Shown one piece after another: positions 37,853-45,609 of a stretch of DNA of 50,732 nucleotides. The notes under the pieces are model-generated. The model did not search any database, was not told the DNA's origin, and saw only the letters and a list, made by a program, of their open reading frames with translations. The DNA is from Candidatus Benthicola marisminoris. GTDB lineage: Bacteria; Gemmatimonadota; Gemmatimonadetes; Palauibacterales; Palauibacteraceae. Made by a program: the position numbers and the translations under genes. Positions within the stretch are counted from its first letter, which is position 1, and each line of letters begins with the position of its first letter. The stretch lies in contig JAMJQR010000205.1 of the NCBI GenBank assembly GCA_023554335.1, forward strand, positions 1 through 50,732, in the 5' to 3' direction.

Positions 37853-38305
37853 TCAGACTCCCTTTTCCTCCAGCAAGGCGATGAACTCCTCCGGCGTCTC
37901 GATCTTGGCGAGCCGCTCGGGTACGTCCGCCTCCTTGCCGAATTGGGCGATCCGCCCGAGAACGGGAAGATACTGATTCGACACCTCGAGCGGGGGGGCG
38001 ACGATGAGGAAGATGTGCTGGACCGGCTTCTTGTCTATGGCGTCGAAATCGATCCCGGAGATCTTCCGTCCGAAAGCCACCCGGAGTCGATTGACCACGA
38101 GCGAGCGGCAGTGGGGGATCGCGATTCGGCGCCCGATTCCGGTCGAGCCTAGATTCTCCCGCCGCTTGAGCATCTTGAACAGGATCCCTCGGGACTTTTC
38201 GTCCAACCCCAGCAGGCCGACGAGCTCGCGGAGGGCCTCGTCCTTTGTCTCGGATTCCAGGTCCAGATTGATGGCGTCCAGGGTGAAGAAGTCGCGCAGT
38301 TGCAT
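37853..38305 (-). CDS. ptsN: PTS IIA-like nitrogen-regulatory protein (PtsN/fructose IIA type)
   Basis: The 150-residue protein starts 'MQLRDFFTLDAINLDLESET' and contains 'TGIGRRIAIPHCRS' with the phosphorylatable His65, then 'VAFGRKISGIDFDAIDKKPVQHIFLIVAPP'. This is the single-domain IIA-Ntr/fructose class. Such proteins usually sense PEP flux and control potassium, nitrogen or envelope functions rather than sugar uptake. AGGAGA is well spaced before the ATG at 38305. It can take phosphate from the HPr encoded at 22.3 kb, giving two PTS output branches in this genome. Confidence 0.92.
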   Translation of the reverse strand: MQLRDFFTLDAINLDLESETKDEALRELVGLLGLDEKSRGILFKMLKRRENLGSTGIGRRIAIPHCRSLVVNRLRVAFGRKISGIDFDAIDKKPVQHIFLIVAPPLEVSNQYLPVLGRIAQFGKEADVPERLAKIETPEEFIALLEEKGV

Positions 38306-38371
38306 ATGTATCGTCTCCTGGTCGGCCAAACCGCCACCGACCCGGTTGTTCAAGGCACTTCGGAACCGTGG

Positions 38372-38401
38372 AGTATATTCCGTTCCTCGAAAGGCTGTCA
38401 A
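38372..38401 (-). promoter_or_regulatory. Predicted promoter for ptsN
   Basis: On the reverse strand TTGACA (38401-38396) and TATACT (38377-38372) are separated by 18 bases. This is the closest match to the sigma-70 consensus in the window. The expected start near 38365 gives a leader of about 60 bases to ptsN. Confidence 0.75.
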
Positions 38402-38428
38402 AGGCTTTGCCTCGGACCCGGCACCGGA

Positions 38429-38457
38429 TTGACGGAACCCGTGGGGCGGATTAGTGT
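38429..38457 (+). promoter_or_regulatory. Predicted promoter for ssrA
   Basis: TTGACG (38429-38434) and TAGTGT (38452-38457) have 17-base spacing. Transcription from about 38464 would give a 5' leader of about 60 bases, including a GAGGGC/GCCCTC hairpin at 38469-38490, which RNase P would remove to make mature tmRNA. It is divergent from the ptsN promoter. Confidence 0.6.
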
Positions 38458-38522
38458 CAAAGATCGGTGAGGGCTGCCATGGCGGCCCTCTCGTGCGCTC
38501 AGGCGCAGCTGATTGAAAACTC

Positions 38523-38882
38523 GGGGGTGAACCAGATTCGACGCGTTTTCGGATCCGGAGGTAGCGTGCCGAGGTTTCCCGGAACCTCGTGAAACACCGG
38601 GAAAACACACAACTGCCAACGACAACTTGGCTTTGGCCGCGTAACTAACGTGGCCCGTTCACTGGATTACCCGCCCGAGGTGGTCCTTTGAGCGCCGATA
38701 ATTCGGGCTGGTCCCTGCAGAACGCCGCGGGCTGCAGGGGCGAGATGGCGCAAGCCGGACGTGGCTGGCTGACAGCGGGCCGTCGAGGAGCCCAGCGGTT
38801 GGCGAGACGAGATCCTCGAATACGCACGTAGAAACCAATGGGGAAGGCTTCGCGGACCCGGGTGCGATTCCCGGCACCTCCA
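38523..38882 (+). ncRNA. ssrA: Transfer-messenger RNA (tmRNA)
   Basis: This 360-base RNA rescues stalled ribosomes. Its 5' end GGGGGTG (38523-38529) pairs with CACCTCC (38875-38881), including the G3-U pair that marks alanine acceptance, and A38882 is the discriminator. The conserved 'AGATTCGACG' follows the 5' strand, and the T arm CCGGG-TGCGATT-CCCGG lies just before the acceptor 3' strand. The tag reading frame is GCC AAC GAC AAC TTG GCT TTG GCC GCG TAA (38615-38644), encoding ANDNLALAA; a resume codon further upstream (such as GGA at 38600) is less likely. CCA is not encoded, so it must be added. Confidence 0.95.
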
Positions 38883-38889
38883 TTTCAAT

Positions 38890-38931
38890 CCGCGCTCGGC
38901 CATGTGCCGGGTCGCGGAGTTTTTCTTTTTT
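38890..38931 (+). terminator. Intrinsic terminator of ssrA
   Basis: An 11-bp stem with one bulged T (38890-38900 with 38906-38917, loop CATGT) is followed by TTTTTCTTTTTT at 38920-38931. This is the clearest intrinsic terminator in the window and lies 8 bases after the tmRNA. Confidence 0.92.
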
Positions 38932-39006
38932 GGGCCGCCGGGGCTCGATCCGCTGCAAGGGTCGTTGCCCGTCGGCCCGCGGACTCGAGCTGTGAGGAAT
39001 AGCAAA

Positions 39007-39492
39007 GTGCTGGATGAACTACTTGACCGGCTGAACGGCGAGGCCGAAGCGCTGCTTCACGAGCTGAATGTCACGCTTCCTCGAGAGATCGAGAAGGCCG
39101 TGGCCCAGGGTGACCTCAGCGAGAACTCGGAGTACACGGCGGCCCTGGAGCGTCAGCAGTTCGTGCGCGCGCGCCTGGACCACATCTCCCGGCGGATGGG
39201 CGAGGTCAGCGATATCGATCTGGAAGCCGTTCCGGAGGATCGGATCGGCTTCGGTTCTCGCGTGGAGGTACTCGATCTCGACGATGATACGGTCGAGAAG
39301 TATACCCTGGCATTTGGCGACTACCTGGACATCGAGAAGGCCGAGATCTCGATGGCGTCACCCATCGGAAAGGCGCTGCTGGGCAAGGGGGATGGAGACG
39401 AGGTCGATGTGCCCCTGCCGAACGGCAGGATCCGCTACCGGGTGATCGCCTTCGAGACCCTGCACGACATGGGTGGAGGCAGCCGGGACTGA
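39007..39492 (+). CDS. greA: Transcription elongation factor GreA
   Basis: GreA restarts backtracked RNA polymerase by stimulating transcript cleavage. The 161-residue protein has the N-terminal coiled coil with the tip motif 'QGDLSENSEYTAALERQ' and the C-terminal FKBP-like domain 'GSRVEVLDLDDDTVEKYTL...SPIGKALLGKGDGDEVDVPLPNG'. The GTG at 39007 is chosen because GAGGA lies 8 bases upstream (38994-38998) and the protein then starts at the family's usual place. Reading the frame further upstream would run through the tmRNA terminator. It converges on the mla operon with a 25-base gap containing a short GCCGG/CCGGC repeat. Confidence 0.94.
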   Translation: MLDELLDRLNGEAEALLHELNVTLPREIEKAVAQGDLSENSEYTAALERQQFVRARLDHISRRMGEVSDIDLEAVPEDRIGFGSRVEVLDLDDDTVEKYTLAFGDYLDIEKAEISMASPIGKALLGKGDGDEVDVPLPNGRIRYRVIAFETLHDMGGGSRD

Positions 39493-39517
39493 ACGGCAGC
39501 GCCGGCCGCGCACCCGG

Positions 39518-40498
39518 CTAGAAGACCGATATTTCCGGGACGTATCGAGAGGGGTCGCGGCGCACGTCTTCGAGCATCCCGTTCAACTCCACCAGCGTGC
39601 GCAGCAGCTCCTCGGATAACTCCTCGTCCGTGAACATCCTTCCGGCTGAGCCCTGACCGGACAGGAGTCCGCTCAGAAGGGAGTCGGCCCGTACCACCGT
39701 ACCCGTGAGCTCCAGATACAGGCTGTCCGACCTCACAAGCTGCCCGAGGGTGCCTTCGCCCTCGACGACGGCTCGAGTGAGCGTGTCAAACGATGCCACG
39801 GTCGACCGCATCGCCGTGTAGAGAGTGTCGTCGGTGAGGATCCGCATCAGAGCGCCGTCGGGGGCGGCGGCCGAGGCCGCAAGGGTGTCCAGGCTACCCG
39901 CGAGACCGACCAGCCGATCGTAGAGCGCTTCATCCACGACGAGCTGCCCCAGGGTCCCCTGACCCTCGAGCAGGCCGCGCGTCAGGGACGACAGATTGCG
40001 GGCGACATCAGTCAGGTCACCCACCGCTTCGGCTCCTTCGGCCAGGAGCGCATCGTAGTCGAGTGCGGCGGCAGACATGACGGTATCGCCCGGTTGAAGC
40101 ACGGGAGAATCGGAGGAGCCTGGCCGGATGTCGATGAGACGATCCCCCAGCAGGCCCTGAGTCCGCACCTGCGCACGGGAATCGGCTCGGATCTGGTCCT
40201 GAACGTTCACGTTGATAGCCAGCCAGATTGCCACCGCTTCCCGTCGCTCGGAGCGCTCTGAGGGAGGAATGAACCTGATGTCGTCGACCTGGCCCACGGT
40301 CTGACCCGCGAGCTGCACCGCGGCTCCCGGCACCAGACCGGACGCAGAGCGCACGAGCGTGACCAGTCGGTATCGCTGGCCGAACACGTTTCCCGTGTCT
40401 CCAACCAGGAACACGGCGACGGACAGGACCACGAGGGCGACGAGGATCAACAGGCCGACCCTCACCTGCTCCCATGTGACGGCAGCGCCTCTTCTCAC
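39518..40498 (-). CDS. mlaD: MCE-domain phospholipid-transport protein (MlaD-like)
   Basis: The 326-residue protein has one N-terminal membrane helix ('VGLLILVALVVLSVAVFLVG') followed by a single MCE domain. That domain includes 'VRSASGLVPGAAVQLAGQTVGQVDDIRF' and 'VRTQGLLGDRLIDIRPGSS'. After about residue 150 comes a long helical region with repeats of a 'LL.GQGTLGQLV.D..LY..L' type, seen at least three times. MlaD rings contact lipids in the periplasm. The tail is longer than in E. coli MlaD (183 residues), resembling plant TGD2 or actinobacterial Mce proteins. It is the last gene of the reverse-strand mla unit, 42 bases after mlaF. Confidence 0.9.
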   Translation of the reverse strand: MRRGAAVTWEQVRVGLLILVALVVLSVAVFLVGDTGNVFGQRYRLVTLVRSASGLVPGAAVQLAGQTVGQVDDIRFIPPSERSERREAVAIWLAINVNVQDQIRADSRAQVRTQGLLGDRLIDIRPGSSDSPVLQPGDTVMSAAALDYDALLAEGAEAVGDLTDVARNLSSLTRGLLEGQGTLGQLVVDEALYDRLVGLAGSLDTLAASAAAPDGALMRILTDDTLYTAMRSTVASFDTLTRAVVEGEGTLGQLVRSDSLYLELTGTVVRADSLLSGLLSGQGSAGRMFTDEELSEELLRTLVELNGMLEDVRRDPSRYVPEISVF

Positions 40499-40540
40499 GG
40501 CTTCTCCTCATGCCCGATCGGTAGGATCGGACCTGATTGG

Positions 40541-41383
40541 TCAGCGAAGGAACTCGCGCACATAAGCATCTTCTGAGGCAACCATGTCCTCGGGCCCTCC
40601 CATGAAAGCGAGAAGGCCCTCGAACAATAGAGCAACGCGGTTGCTGATGCGGAAGGCCGAGCGGATGTCGTGTGTCACGACGATCGAACTCACATCGAGC
40701 TCCGCCTGCAGCTTCATGATCAGGTCATTGATCGTGCGAGTCGTGATCGGGTCCAGTCCGCTGGTGGGCTCGTCGTATAGCAGCAGGCGGGGACGATGCA
40801 CCACGGCACGGGCGATGCCGACCCTCTTCTTCATCCCCCCGCTCAGTTCCGCGGGCAGGAGGTCCAGAACCTGGTCCGGCTCCAGGTCCACGAGGTCGAG
40901 CGACTCGACTACGCGGCGCCGGATCTCGCTCTCGGGCAGCTGCGTGTGCTCGTGCAGGTAGAAGGCGACGTTGTCGTACACTGTGAGCGAGTCGAACAGG
41001 GCGGCCTCCTGGAACACCATTCCCATGTTCCGTCTCAACGCGAGGACCTGCCGCAACGGCACGTTCGCGATATCCTGGCCCTCCAGCCGGACCTGTCCGG
41101 AGTCGGGAAGCGTGAGGCCCAGTATCAGTCGCAGGATCGTAGACTTGCCCGCCCCCGATCCGCCGAGTACCGACAGGGTCTCTCCCCGGTCCAGCTCGAG
41201 CGAGACTCCCTTGAGCACCGTGTGGTCACCGAACGAGAGATACAGGTCCTTAAGCTCGACCACCGGTCCCTCGCCGGCGGGAAGACTCGACTCCTCGCCA
41301 AGATCCCCGAGGGCCTTACGGACCTCCTCCCGGATCTCCTTCCGCATCTGCGAGTCCCACAGGTCGAGCGAGTCGTGGGTCAT
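40541..41383 (-). CDS. mlaF: Phospholipid-transport ABC ATPase (MlaF-like)
   Basis: The 280-residue ATPase has Walker A 'GGSGAGKST' (74-82), 'MGMVFQEAALFDSLTVYDNVAF', the signature 'LSGGMKKRVGIARA', Walker B 'LLLYDEPTSGLDP' and the switch His in 'SSIVVTHDIRSAF', all typical of MlaF. The first 40 or so residues are an acidic helical extension ('RKEIREEVRKALGDLGEE') not found in E. coli MlaF. The ATG at 41383 overlaps the mlaE TGA (ATGA). It should act with MlaE and MlaD to move phospholipids between the two membranes. Confidence 0.94.
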   Translation of the reverse strand: MTHDSLDLWDSQMRKEIREEVRKALGDLGEESSLPAGEGPVVELKDLYLSFGDHTVLKGVSLELDRGETLSVLGGSGAGKSTILRLILGLTLPDSGQVRLEGQDIANVPLRQVLALRRNMGMVFQEAALFDSLTVYDNVAFYLHEHTQLPESEIRRRVVESLDLVDLEPDQVLDLLPAELSGGMKKRVGIARAVVHRPRLLLYDEPTSGLDPITTRTINDLIMKLQAELDVSSIVVTHDIRSAFRISNRVALLFEGLLAFMGGPEDMVASEDAYVREFLR

Positions 41384-42210
41384 TCGATCAGCAGCGCAAT
41401 CAGGACCTGGGTCAGGAAATAGTCCGTTGCCAGGATGAAGATGGACGTGGTGACGACCGCACGCGTTGCGGCGCGCCCGACCCCCTCGGTGCCACCGCTC
41501 GTCTTGAGCCCGAAGTAGCAGCCCGTGATCGCGATGATGGCACCAAAGAAAACGGGCTTCAGCAATCCGGCGAACAGGTCGACCGGTATGTACCTGAACA
41601 TGAAGCCCGTCTCTGCAAGCGTGAGGTAGACGGAGCGCATGTAGAGGTCCACCGTCAGGTCGAGCTTCACGACTGCGATGAGCATACCGCCGAGGATCGC
41701 CACCACATCGGTGATCACCGTCAGAAGGGGGAGGCAGAGGATGGCCGCGACGAATCGGGGGACCACGAGCTTCCGCACCGGGTCCACGCTCATCGTATAG
41801 AGCGCATCCACCTGCTCGGTGACCTTCATGGCTCCGATCTCGGCGGCCATCCCGGAGCCTGCTCGCCCCGTAACCATCAGCGCCGTGAGGACCGGCCCCA
41901 GCTCCCGGACCGTGCTCGCTCCCACCAGGCGACCGATATAGATGGTCGCCCCGAACTGCTTCATCTCGACGGCGGACTGAAGCGCGAGGACCATGCCCGT
42001 GAAGAGTCCGGTCAGCAACACGATTCCGATGGAACCGACGCCGATGACGTCCATCTGGACCACGAGGTCGCCCCGGTAGAACGGGCGCGAGATCGCTCCG
42101 TGAAGGGCTCGGCCAAGAAGCCGGAAGTACTCCTGGGTGTGGAGTGCCCAGCCCTTGAGAGTGGAGTTGAGGTAGTGCAGGGGGGTGCGGACCGTCTGGC
42201 GCAAGCTCAT
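41380..42210 (-). CDS. mlaE: Phospholipid-transport ABC permease (MlaE-like)
   Basis: The 276-residue permease has the MlaE family landmarks: 'MDVIGVGSIGIVLLTGLFTGMVLALQ' (about 52-77), 'VRELGPVLTALMVTGRAGSGMAAEIGAMKVTEQVDAL', 'PRFVAAILCLPLLT' and 'GCYFGLKTSGGTEGVGRAATRAVV'. The ATG at 42210 gives the start MSLRQTVRTP; an in-frame GTG at 42249 would add 13 residues. It is the first gene of the mlaE-mlaF-mlaD unit and is divergent from the heptose-kinase promoter. No clear promoter for this direction was found. Confidence 0.93.
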   Translation of the reverse strand: MSLRQTVRTPLHYLNSTLKGWALHTQEYFRLLGRALHGAISRPFYRGDLVVQMDVIGVGSIGIVLLTGLFTGMVLALQSAVEMKQFGATIYIGRLVGASTVRELGPVLTALMVTGRAGSGMAAEIGAMKVTEQVDALYTMSVDPVRKLVVPRFVAAILCLPLLTVITDVVAILGGMLIAVVKLDLTVDLYMRSVYLTLAETGFMFRYIPVDLFAGLLKPVFFGAIIAITGCYFGLKTSGGTEGVGRAATRAVVTTSIFILATDYFLTQVLIALLIE

Positions 42211-42236
42211 GGCAGGCTGACCATCCCCCCGAAGCT

Positions 42237-42265
42237 TTGACTCCCCCACGCCCCGCGACTAGTTT
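42237..42265 (+). promoter_or_regulatory. Predicted promoter for the heptose kinase-fhs-ridA genes
   Basis: TTGACT (42237-42242) and TAGTTT (42260-42265) are exactly 17 bases apart. The expected start is near 42272, about 110 bases before the kinase ATG. It overlaps the upstream region of the divergent mlaE gene. Confidence 0.68.
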
Positions 42266-42382
42266 CGCGCGACGCTCTTCCTGCCCGAGCACGACGTGTC
42301 GAAAAGACTGCGGGACCGTTGCTCAGCGCCGCTTTCCTGCGGCGGGCAGTCCTCGCGGCAGGTTACCCGTGATCCACATCGG

Positions 42383-43399
42383 ATGCAAGACGACAAGGTG
42401 CCCCCAGAAGATCCTTTCGTGACCCCGGAAGAGGCCACGAGCTTCCTCGAGAAGGCGCGCGGCGGGCGAGTTCTCGTCGTGGGTGACGCCATGCTCGACG
42501 TGTACCTGGCTGGCTCGGTGGATCGTGTGTCGCCCGAGGCACCCGTGCCCGTCGTGCACGTCGAGAGCGAGAGGCACGCCCCCGGTGGAGCGGCCAACGT
42601 GGCCATGGGGGTGGCCGCCCTGGGAGGTACGTGCCGACTGGTCGCGAGCGTGGGGGAGGACGATGCCGCCGGGATTCTCGCAGCTGGACTGCGGGAGGCG
42701 GGAGTGGGCTCCGAGGATCTGGTGTCGGTCCCGGGAAGGCCCACCACCCGGAAGACTCGGATCCTCGCGCGTCACCAGCAGATGCTCAGGGTAGACCGCG
42801 AAGATCCCACCCCGATGTCGAAGGAGGACCAGGAGCGACTGGCGGAGAGGGCCCTGAGTTGCCTGGACTGGGCCGACGCTCTGGTCATCGAGGACTACGA
42901 CAAGGGCGTCATCAGTGGAGCTCTGGCTGGGGATCTGCTTGCCGGGGCGAGAGCGCGGGGCATTCCCTCCGTGGTCGATCCGAAGCTCCGTCATTTCTTC
43001 GACTTCGCCGGTGTGACCGTCTTCAAGCCCAATGCCCGCGAACTCGCTGCGGCGCTGGGGTTGGAAGAGGCGCCGCGAGACGAAACGGACCTGCACCCGC
43101 TCCTCGAGCGACTGGGGTGTGAATGCCTGCTTCTTACCCTCGGCGAGGAAGGAATGCTGCTGGTCGAAGCATCGTCCGAGACGCGGCTTCTACCTCCTGA
43201 GACCCGTGAGGTCTTTGATGTGACAGGGGCCGGCGATACCGTAACTTCGGTCCTCGCGATGTGCCTCCTGGCGGGAGCCTCGCTGGGCCAGGCGGCGTAC
43301 ATTGCCAACTTCGCGGCCGGGATCGAGGTGGCGCGACTCGGAGCGGTACCGGTGAGCGCCGCAGACCTGTTGGCGGAGCTGCAGAGAAGAGACCGGTAG
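42383..43399 (+). CDS. PfkB-family heptose 7-phosphate kinase (HldE N-domain/RfaE1-like)
   Basis: The 338-residue kinase begins its core with 'VLVVGDAMLDVYLAGSVDRVSPEAPVPVV' (30-58), a pattern typical of the RfaE kinase domain. It keeps 'PGGAANVAMGVAALGG', 'VIEDYDKGV', 'FKPNARE' and the catalytic 'DVTGAGDT' (279-286). It probably phosphorylates D-glycero-D-manno-heptose 7-phosphate for LPS-core or surface glycan heptose. The adenylyltransferase half of HldE is absent, so a separate enzyme would be needed. The start ATG at 42383 lacks a strong ribosome-binding site; other ribokinase-like substrates are possible. Confidence 0.82.
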   Translation: MQDDKVPPEDPFVTPEEATSFLEKARGGRVLVVGDAMLDVYLAGSVDRVSPEAPVPVVHVESERHAPGGAANVAMGVAALGGTCRLVASVGEDDAAGILAAGLREAGVGSEDLVSVPGRPTTRKTRILARHQQMLRVDREDPTPMSKEDQERLAERALSCLDWADALVIEDYDKGVISGALAGDLLAGARARGIPSVVDPKLRHFFDFAGVTVFKPNARELAAALGLEEAPRDETDLHPLLERLGCECLLLTLGEEGMLLVEASSETRLLPPETREVFDVTGAGDTVTSVLAMCLLAGASLGQAAYIANFAAGIEVARLGAVPVSAADLLAELQRRDR

Positions 43400-43440
43400 G
43401 ACAGACCTCGACGCACTCAAGCTCAAGAGGGAGCAGAGAC

Positions 43441-45078
43441 ATGCCAACCGATATCGATATCGCCCAGAACGCCACCTTGCGGCCCATACTGGACGTCGCG
43501 GCCGAGATCGGCCTCGGAGCGGAAGACCTGCGTCCGTACGGTCACACGATCGCCAAGATCACGCCGGAGGCGCTGGAGGATCGGCCGGAGAAGGGCAAGG
43601 TCGTTCTCGTGACCGGGATGACGCCGACCCCTGCCGGAGAGGGGAAGTCCACGGTTGCGGTGGGGCTGGCCCAGGCGCTGCGGAAGCTCGAGAAGAGCAC
43701 GATGCTGTGTCTGCGGGAACCCTCGCTGGGCCCCGTGTTCGGCATCAAGGGAGGCGCCGCGGGAGGTGGCTACTCACAGGTCTTGCCGATGGAGGAGATC
43801 AACCTGCACTTCACTGGCGACTTCCACGCCATCACATCCGCCCACTCCCTCCTTTCCGCCGTGTTCGACAATAACCTCCAGAGAGGCAACTCGATCGGGG
43901 TCGACACCCGCAAGATCAATTGGAAGCGGGCGGTGGACATGAACGACCGCGCGCTGCGCAACATCGTCGTTGGCCTCGGTGGCCCCATGCAGGGATTGCC
44001 GCGGGAAGACGGTTTCACGATCACGGCCGCGTCGGAGATCATGGCCATCTTCTGCCTTTCCTCCGACCTGGCCGACTTCGAGGAGCGCGTTTCCCGGATC
44101 GTCCTGGGGACCCGTCCGGACGGCTCGTTCGCCCGCGCGGGGGAGCTGAACATCGGTGGCGCGATGGCGCTGCTCATGAAGGACGCTCTGGCTCCGAATC
44201 TGGTTCAGACCATCGAGGGCGGGCCGGCCCTGATCCACGGGGGTCCGTTCGCGAACATCGCGCACGGCTGCAATTCGCTCATCGCAACGAAGGCCGGGAC
44301 CCAACTTGGAGACATCGTCGTCACGGAGGCCGGTTTCGGGTCGGATCTGGGGGCGGAGAAGTTCTTCGACATCAAGTGCCGCATGGGCGGCCTGCAGCCG
44401 CAAGCAGCGGTCGTGGTCGCTACCCTGAGAGCGATGAAGCACCACGTGGAGGTGACCGGAGACCTCGCAGCGGGATTCGACAACCTGATGGCGCACGTCG
44501 AGAACGTCAGGCAGTACGGCGTTCCGGTGGTCGTGGCCATCAACCGGTTCGCCGATGATACCGACGAGGAGGTCGCGGCGGTTGCGTCGATGTGCAAGGC
44601 GGCCGGCGTAAGCTACGCCGACTGCGACATCTGGGCGCGCGGCGGAGAAGGGGGGATCGAGCTCGCCGAGGAAGTGCTCGGGGCGCTCGATTCCGGAGAG
44701 GCGGAATTCGAACCGCTGTACGCTACGGATCTCAGCCTGCGTGAGAAGTTGGAGGAGATCGCCGCCAAGGTCTACGGCGCGGATGGTGTGAACATGACGG
44801 GCCCTGCAGCCAAGCAGGCGCAGCAGATCGTCGAGAACGGACTGGGCGATCTGCCGGTCTGTGTCGCCAAGACGCAGTACTCTCTCAGCGACGATCCGAC
44901 GCTTCTCGGTCGGCCGAGCGGGTTCGAGATCACGGTGCGGGAGTTCCGCATTTCGGCGGGGGCCGGCTTCATCGTGGCCCTGACAGGTGACGTGATGACC
45001 ATGCCAGGGCTGGCAGCGCGCCCCGCCGCTGAGGGAATGGGCATCCACGAGGATGGCCGAATCGAAGGCCTATTCTGA
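43441..45078 (+). CDS. fhs: Formate-tetrahydrofolate ligase
   Basis: The enzyme makes 10-formyl-THF from formate, ATP and THF. The 545-residue protein has 'TGMTPTPAGEGKSTVAVGLAQAL' (the ATP-binding loop near residue 60), 'REPSLGPVFGIKGGAAGGGYSQV', 'NLHFTGDFHAIT', 'TEAGFGSDLGAEKFFDIKCR' and 'VVVATLRAMKHHVEVTGD'. Typical lengths are 550-560, so it is complete. It starts 41 bases after the kinase and is followed 20 bases on by ridA. It supplies one-carbon units or, with other enzymes, handles formate. Confidence 0.96.
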   Translation: MPTDIDIAQNATLRPILDVAAEIGLGAEDLRPYGHTIAKITPEALEDRPEKGKVVLVTGMTPTPAGEGKSTVAVGLAQALRKLEKSTMLCLREPSLGPVFGIKGGAAGGGYSQVLPMEEINLHFTGDFHAITSAHSLLSAVFDNNLQRGNSIGVDTRKINWKRAVDMNDRALRNIVVGLGGPMQGLPREDGFTITAASEIMAIFCLSSDLADFEERVSRIVLGTRPDGSFARAGELNIGGAMALLMKDALAPNLVQTIEGGPALIHGGPFANIAHGCNSLIATKAGTQLGDIVVTEAGFGSDLGAEKFFDIKCRMGGLQPQAAVVVATLRAMKHHVEVTGDLAAGFDNLMAHVENVRQYGVPVVVAINRFADDTDEEVAAVASMCKAAGVSYADCDIWARGGEGGIELAEEVLGALDSGEAEFEPLYATDLSLREKLEEIAAKVYGADGVNMTGPAAKQAQQIVENGLGDLPVCVAKTQYSLSDDPTLLGRPSGFEITVREFRISAGAGFIVALTGDVMTMPGLAARPAAEGMGIHEDGRIEGLF

Positions 45079-45098
45079 AGCCAAAGAACGGGGGTGCC

Positions 45099-45485
45099 AT
45101 GCGGGCGCTACATACGACCCGGGCCCCGGCAGCGATCGGGCCCTATTCGCAGGCCGCTGAGGCGGGAGGCTTCCTGTTCTCCGCAGGCCAGATCGGCCTC
45201 GATCCTGCTACAGGGGAGTTCGCAGGCCACGATGTCGAGACGCAGGCTGAGCAGGTGTGCGAGAACATCCGCGCAATTCTCGAGAAGGCGGGACTGTCCT
45301 TCAGCGACGTGGTGAAGACGACGGTTTATCTTGCGGATATGGATGAGTTCCCGCTTGTCAACACCATATACGCCAAGCATTTCACCGAGCCGTATCCGGC
45401 CCGCTCGACGGTTGCCGCGGCGGGACTTCCGAAGGGGGCTCGGGTCGAGATCGATGTGATCGCCTGCCGGTCAACGGATCGATAG
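45099..45485 (+). CDS. ridA: RidA-family reactive intermediate/imine deaminase
   Basis: RidA hydrolyses reactive enamines and imines released by PLP enzymes such as threonine dehydratase. The 128-residue protein shows 'APAAIGPYSQAAEAGGFLFSAGQIGLDP', 'QAEQVCENIRAILEKAGLSFSDVVKTTVYL', 'FTEPYPARSTVAAAGLPKGARVEIDVIA', with the active-site Arg in 'PARST' and Glu in 'VEIDVIA'. It is complete and follows fhs closely. The selenocysteine tRNA starts 27 bases after it. Confidence 0.95.
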   Translation: MRALHTTRAPAAIGPYSQAAEAGGFLFSAGQIGLDPATGEFAGHDVETQAEQVCENIRAILEKAGLSFSDVVKTTVYLADMDEFPLVNTIYAKHFTEPYPARSTVAAAGLPKGARVEIDVIACRSTDR

Positions 45486-45512
45486 GCATTCGCGCCGGCA
45501 GCAACCGACAGG

Positions 45513-45609
45513 GGGGGCGGATGGCGGCCGGTGTCGCCTGCGGTCTTCAAAACCGTTGCGAGGCGCGAGTAGCGTCTTGGGTGGGTTCGACTCCCACACG
45601 CTCCCGCCA
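45513..45609 (+). tRNA. selC: Selenocysteine tRNA (anticodon UCA)
   Basis: This 97-base tRNA has the unusual architecture of bacterial tRNA-Sec. There is an 8-base acceptor strand GGGGGCGG (last pair mismatched) against ACGCTCCC. The 6-bp D stem GGCGGC/GTCGCC has a 4-base loop, CGGT. The anticodon stem-loop is GCGGT-CTTCAAA-ACCGT with TCA at 45547-45549. The long variable arm CGAGGCGC-GAGTA-GCGTCTTG is followed by the T arm GTGGG-TTCGACT-CCCAC, discriminator G and an encoded CCA (45607-45609). It partners with SelB at 35599-37485. The next gene's signal peptide begins only a few codons after it. Confidence 0.95.

Noticed and set aside
38902-39006. N-terminal extension of GreA starting at ATG 38902
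   Set aside because: That frame runs through the tmRNA terminator (FFFF from the T-tract), and GTG 39007 has a well-spaced GAGGA and gives the normal GreA length.
42211-42330. Promoter for the mlaE direction
   Set aside because: No -10/-35 pair with acceptable spacing was found on the reverse strand upstream of mlaE, so none was annotated.
45521-45580. Start of the DUF5683-like protein at ATG 45521
   Set aside because: This would translate most of the tRNA-Sec, and the peptide it gives has no sensible signal-sequence features. It is kept only as a possibility.
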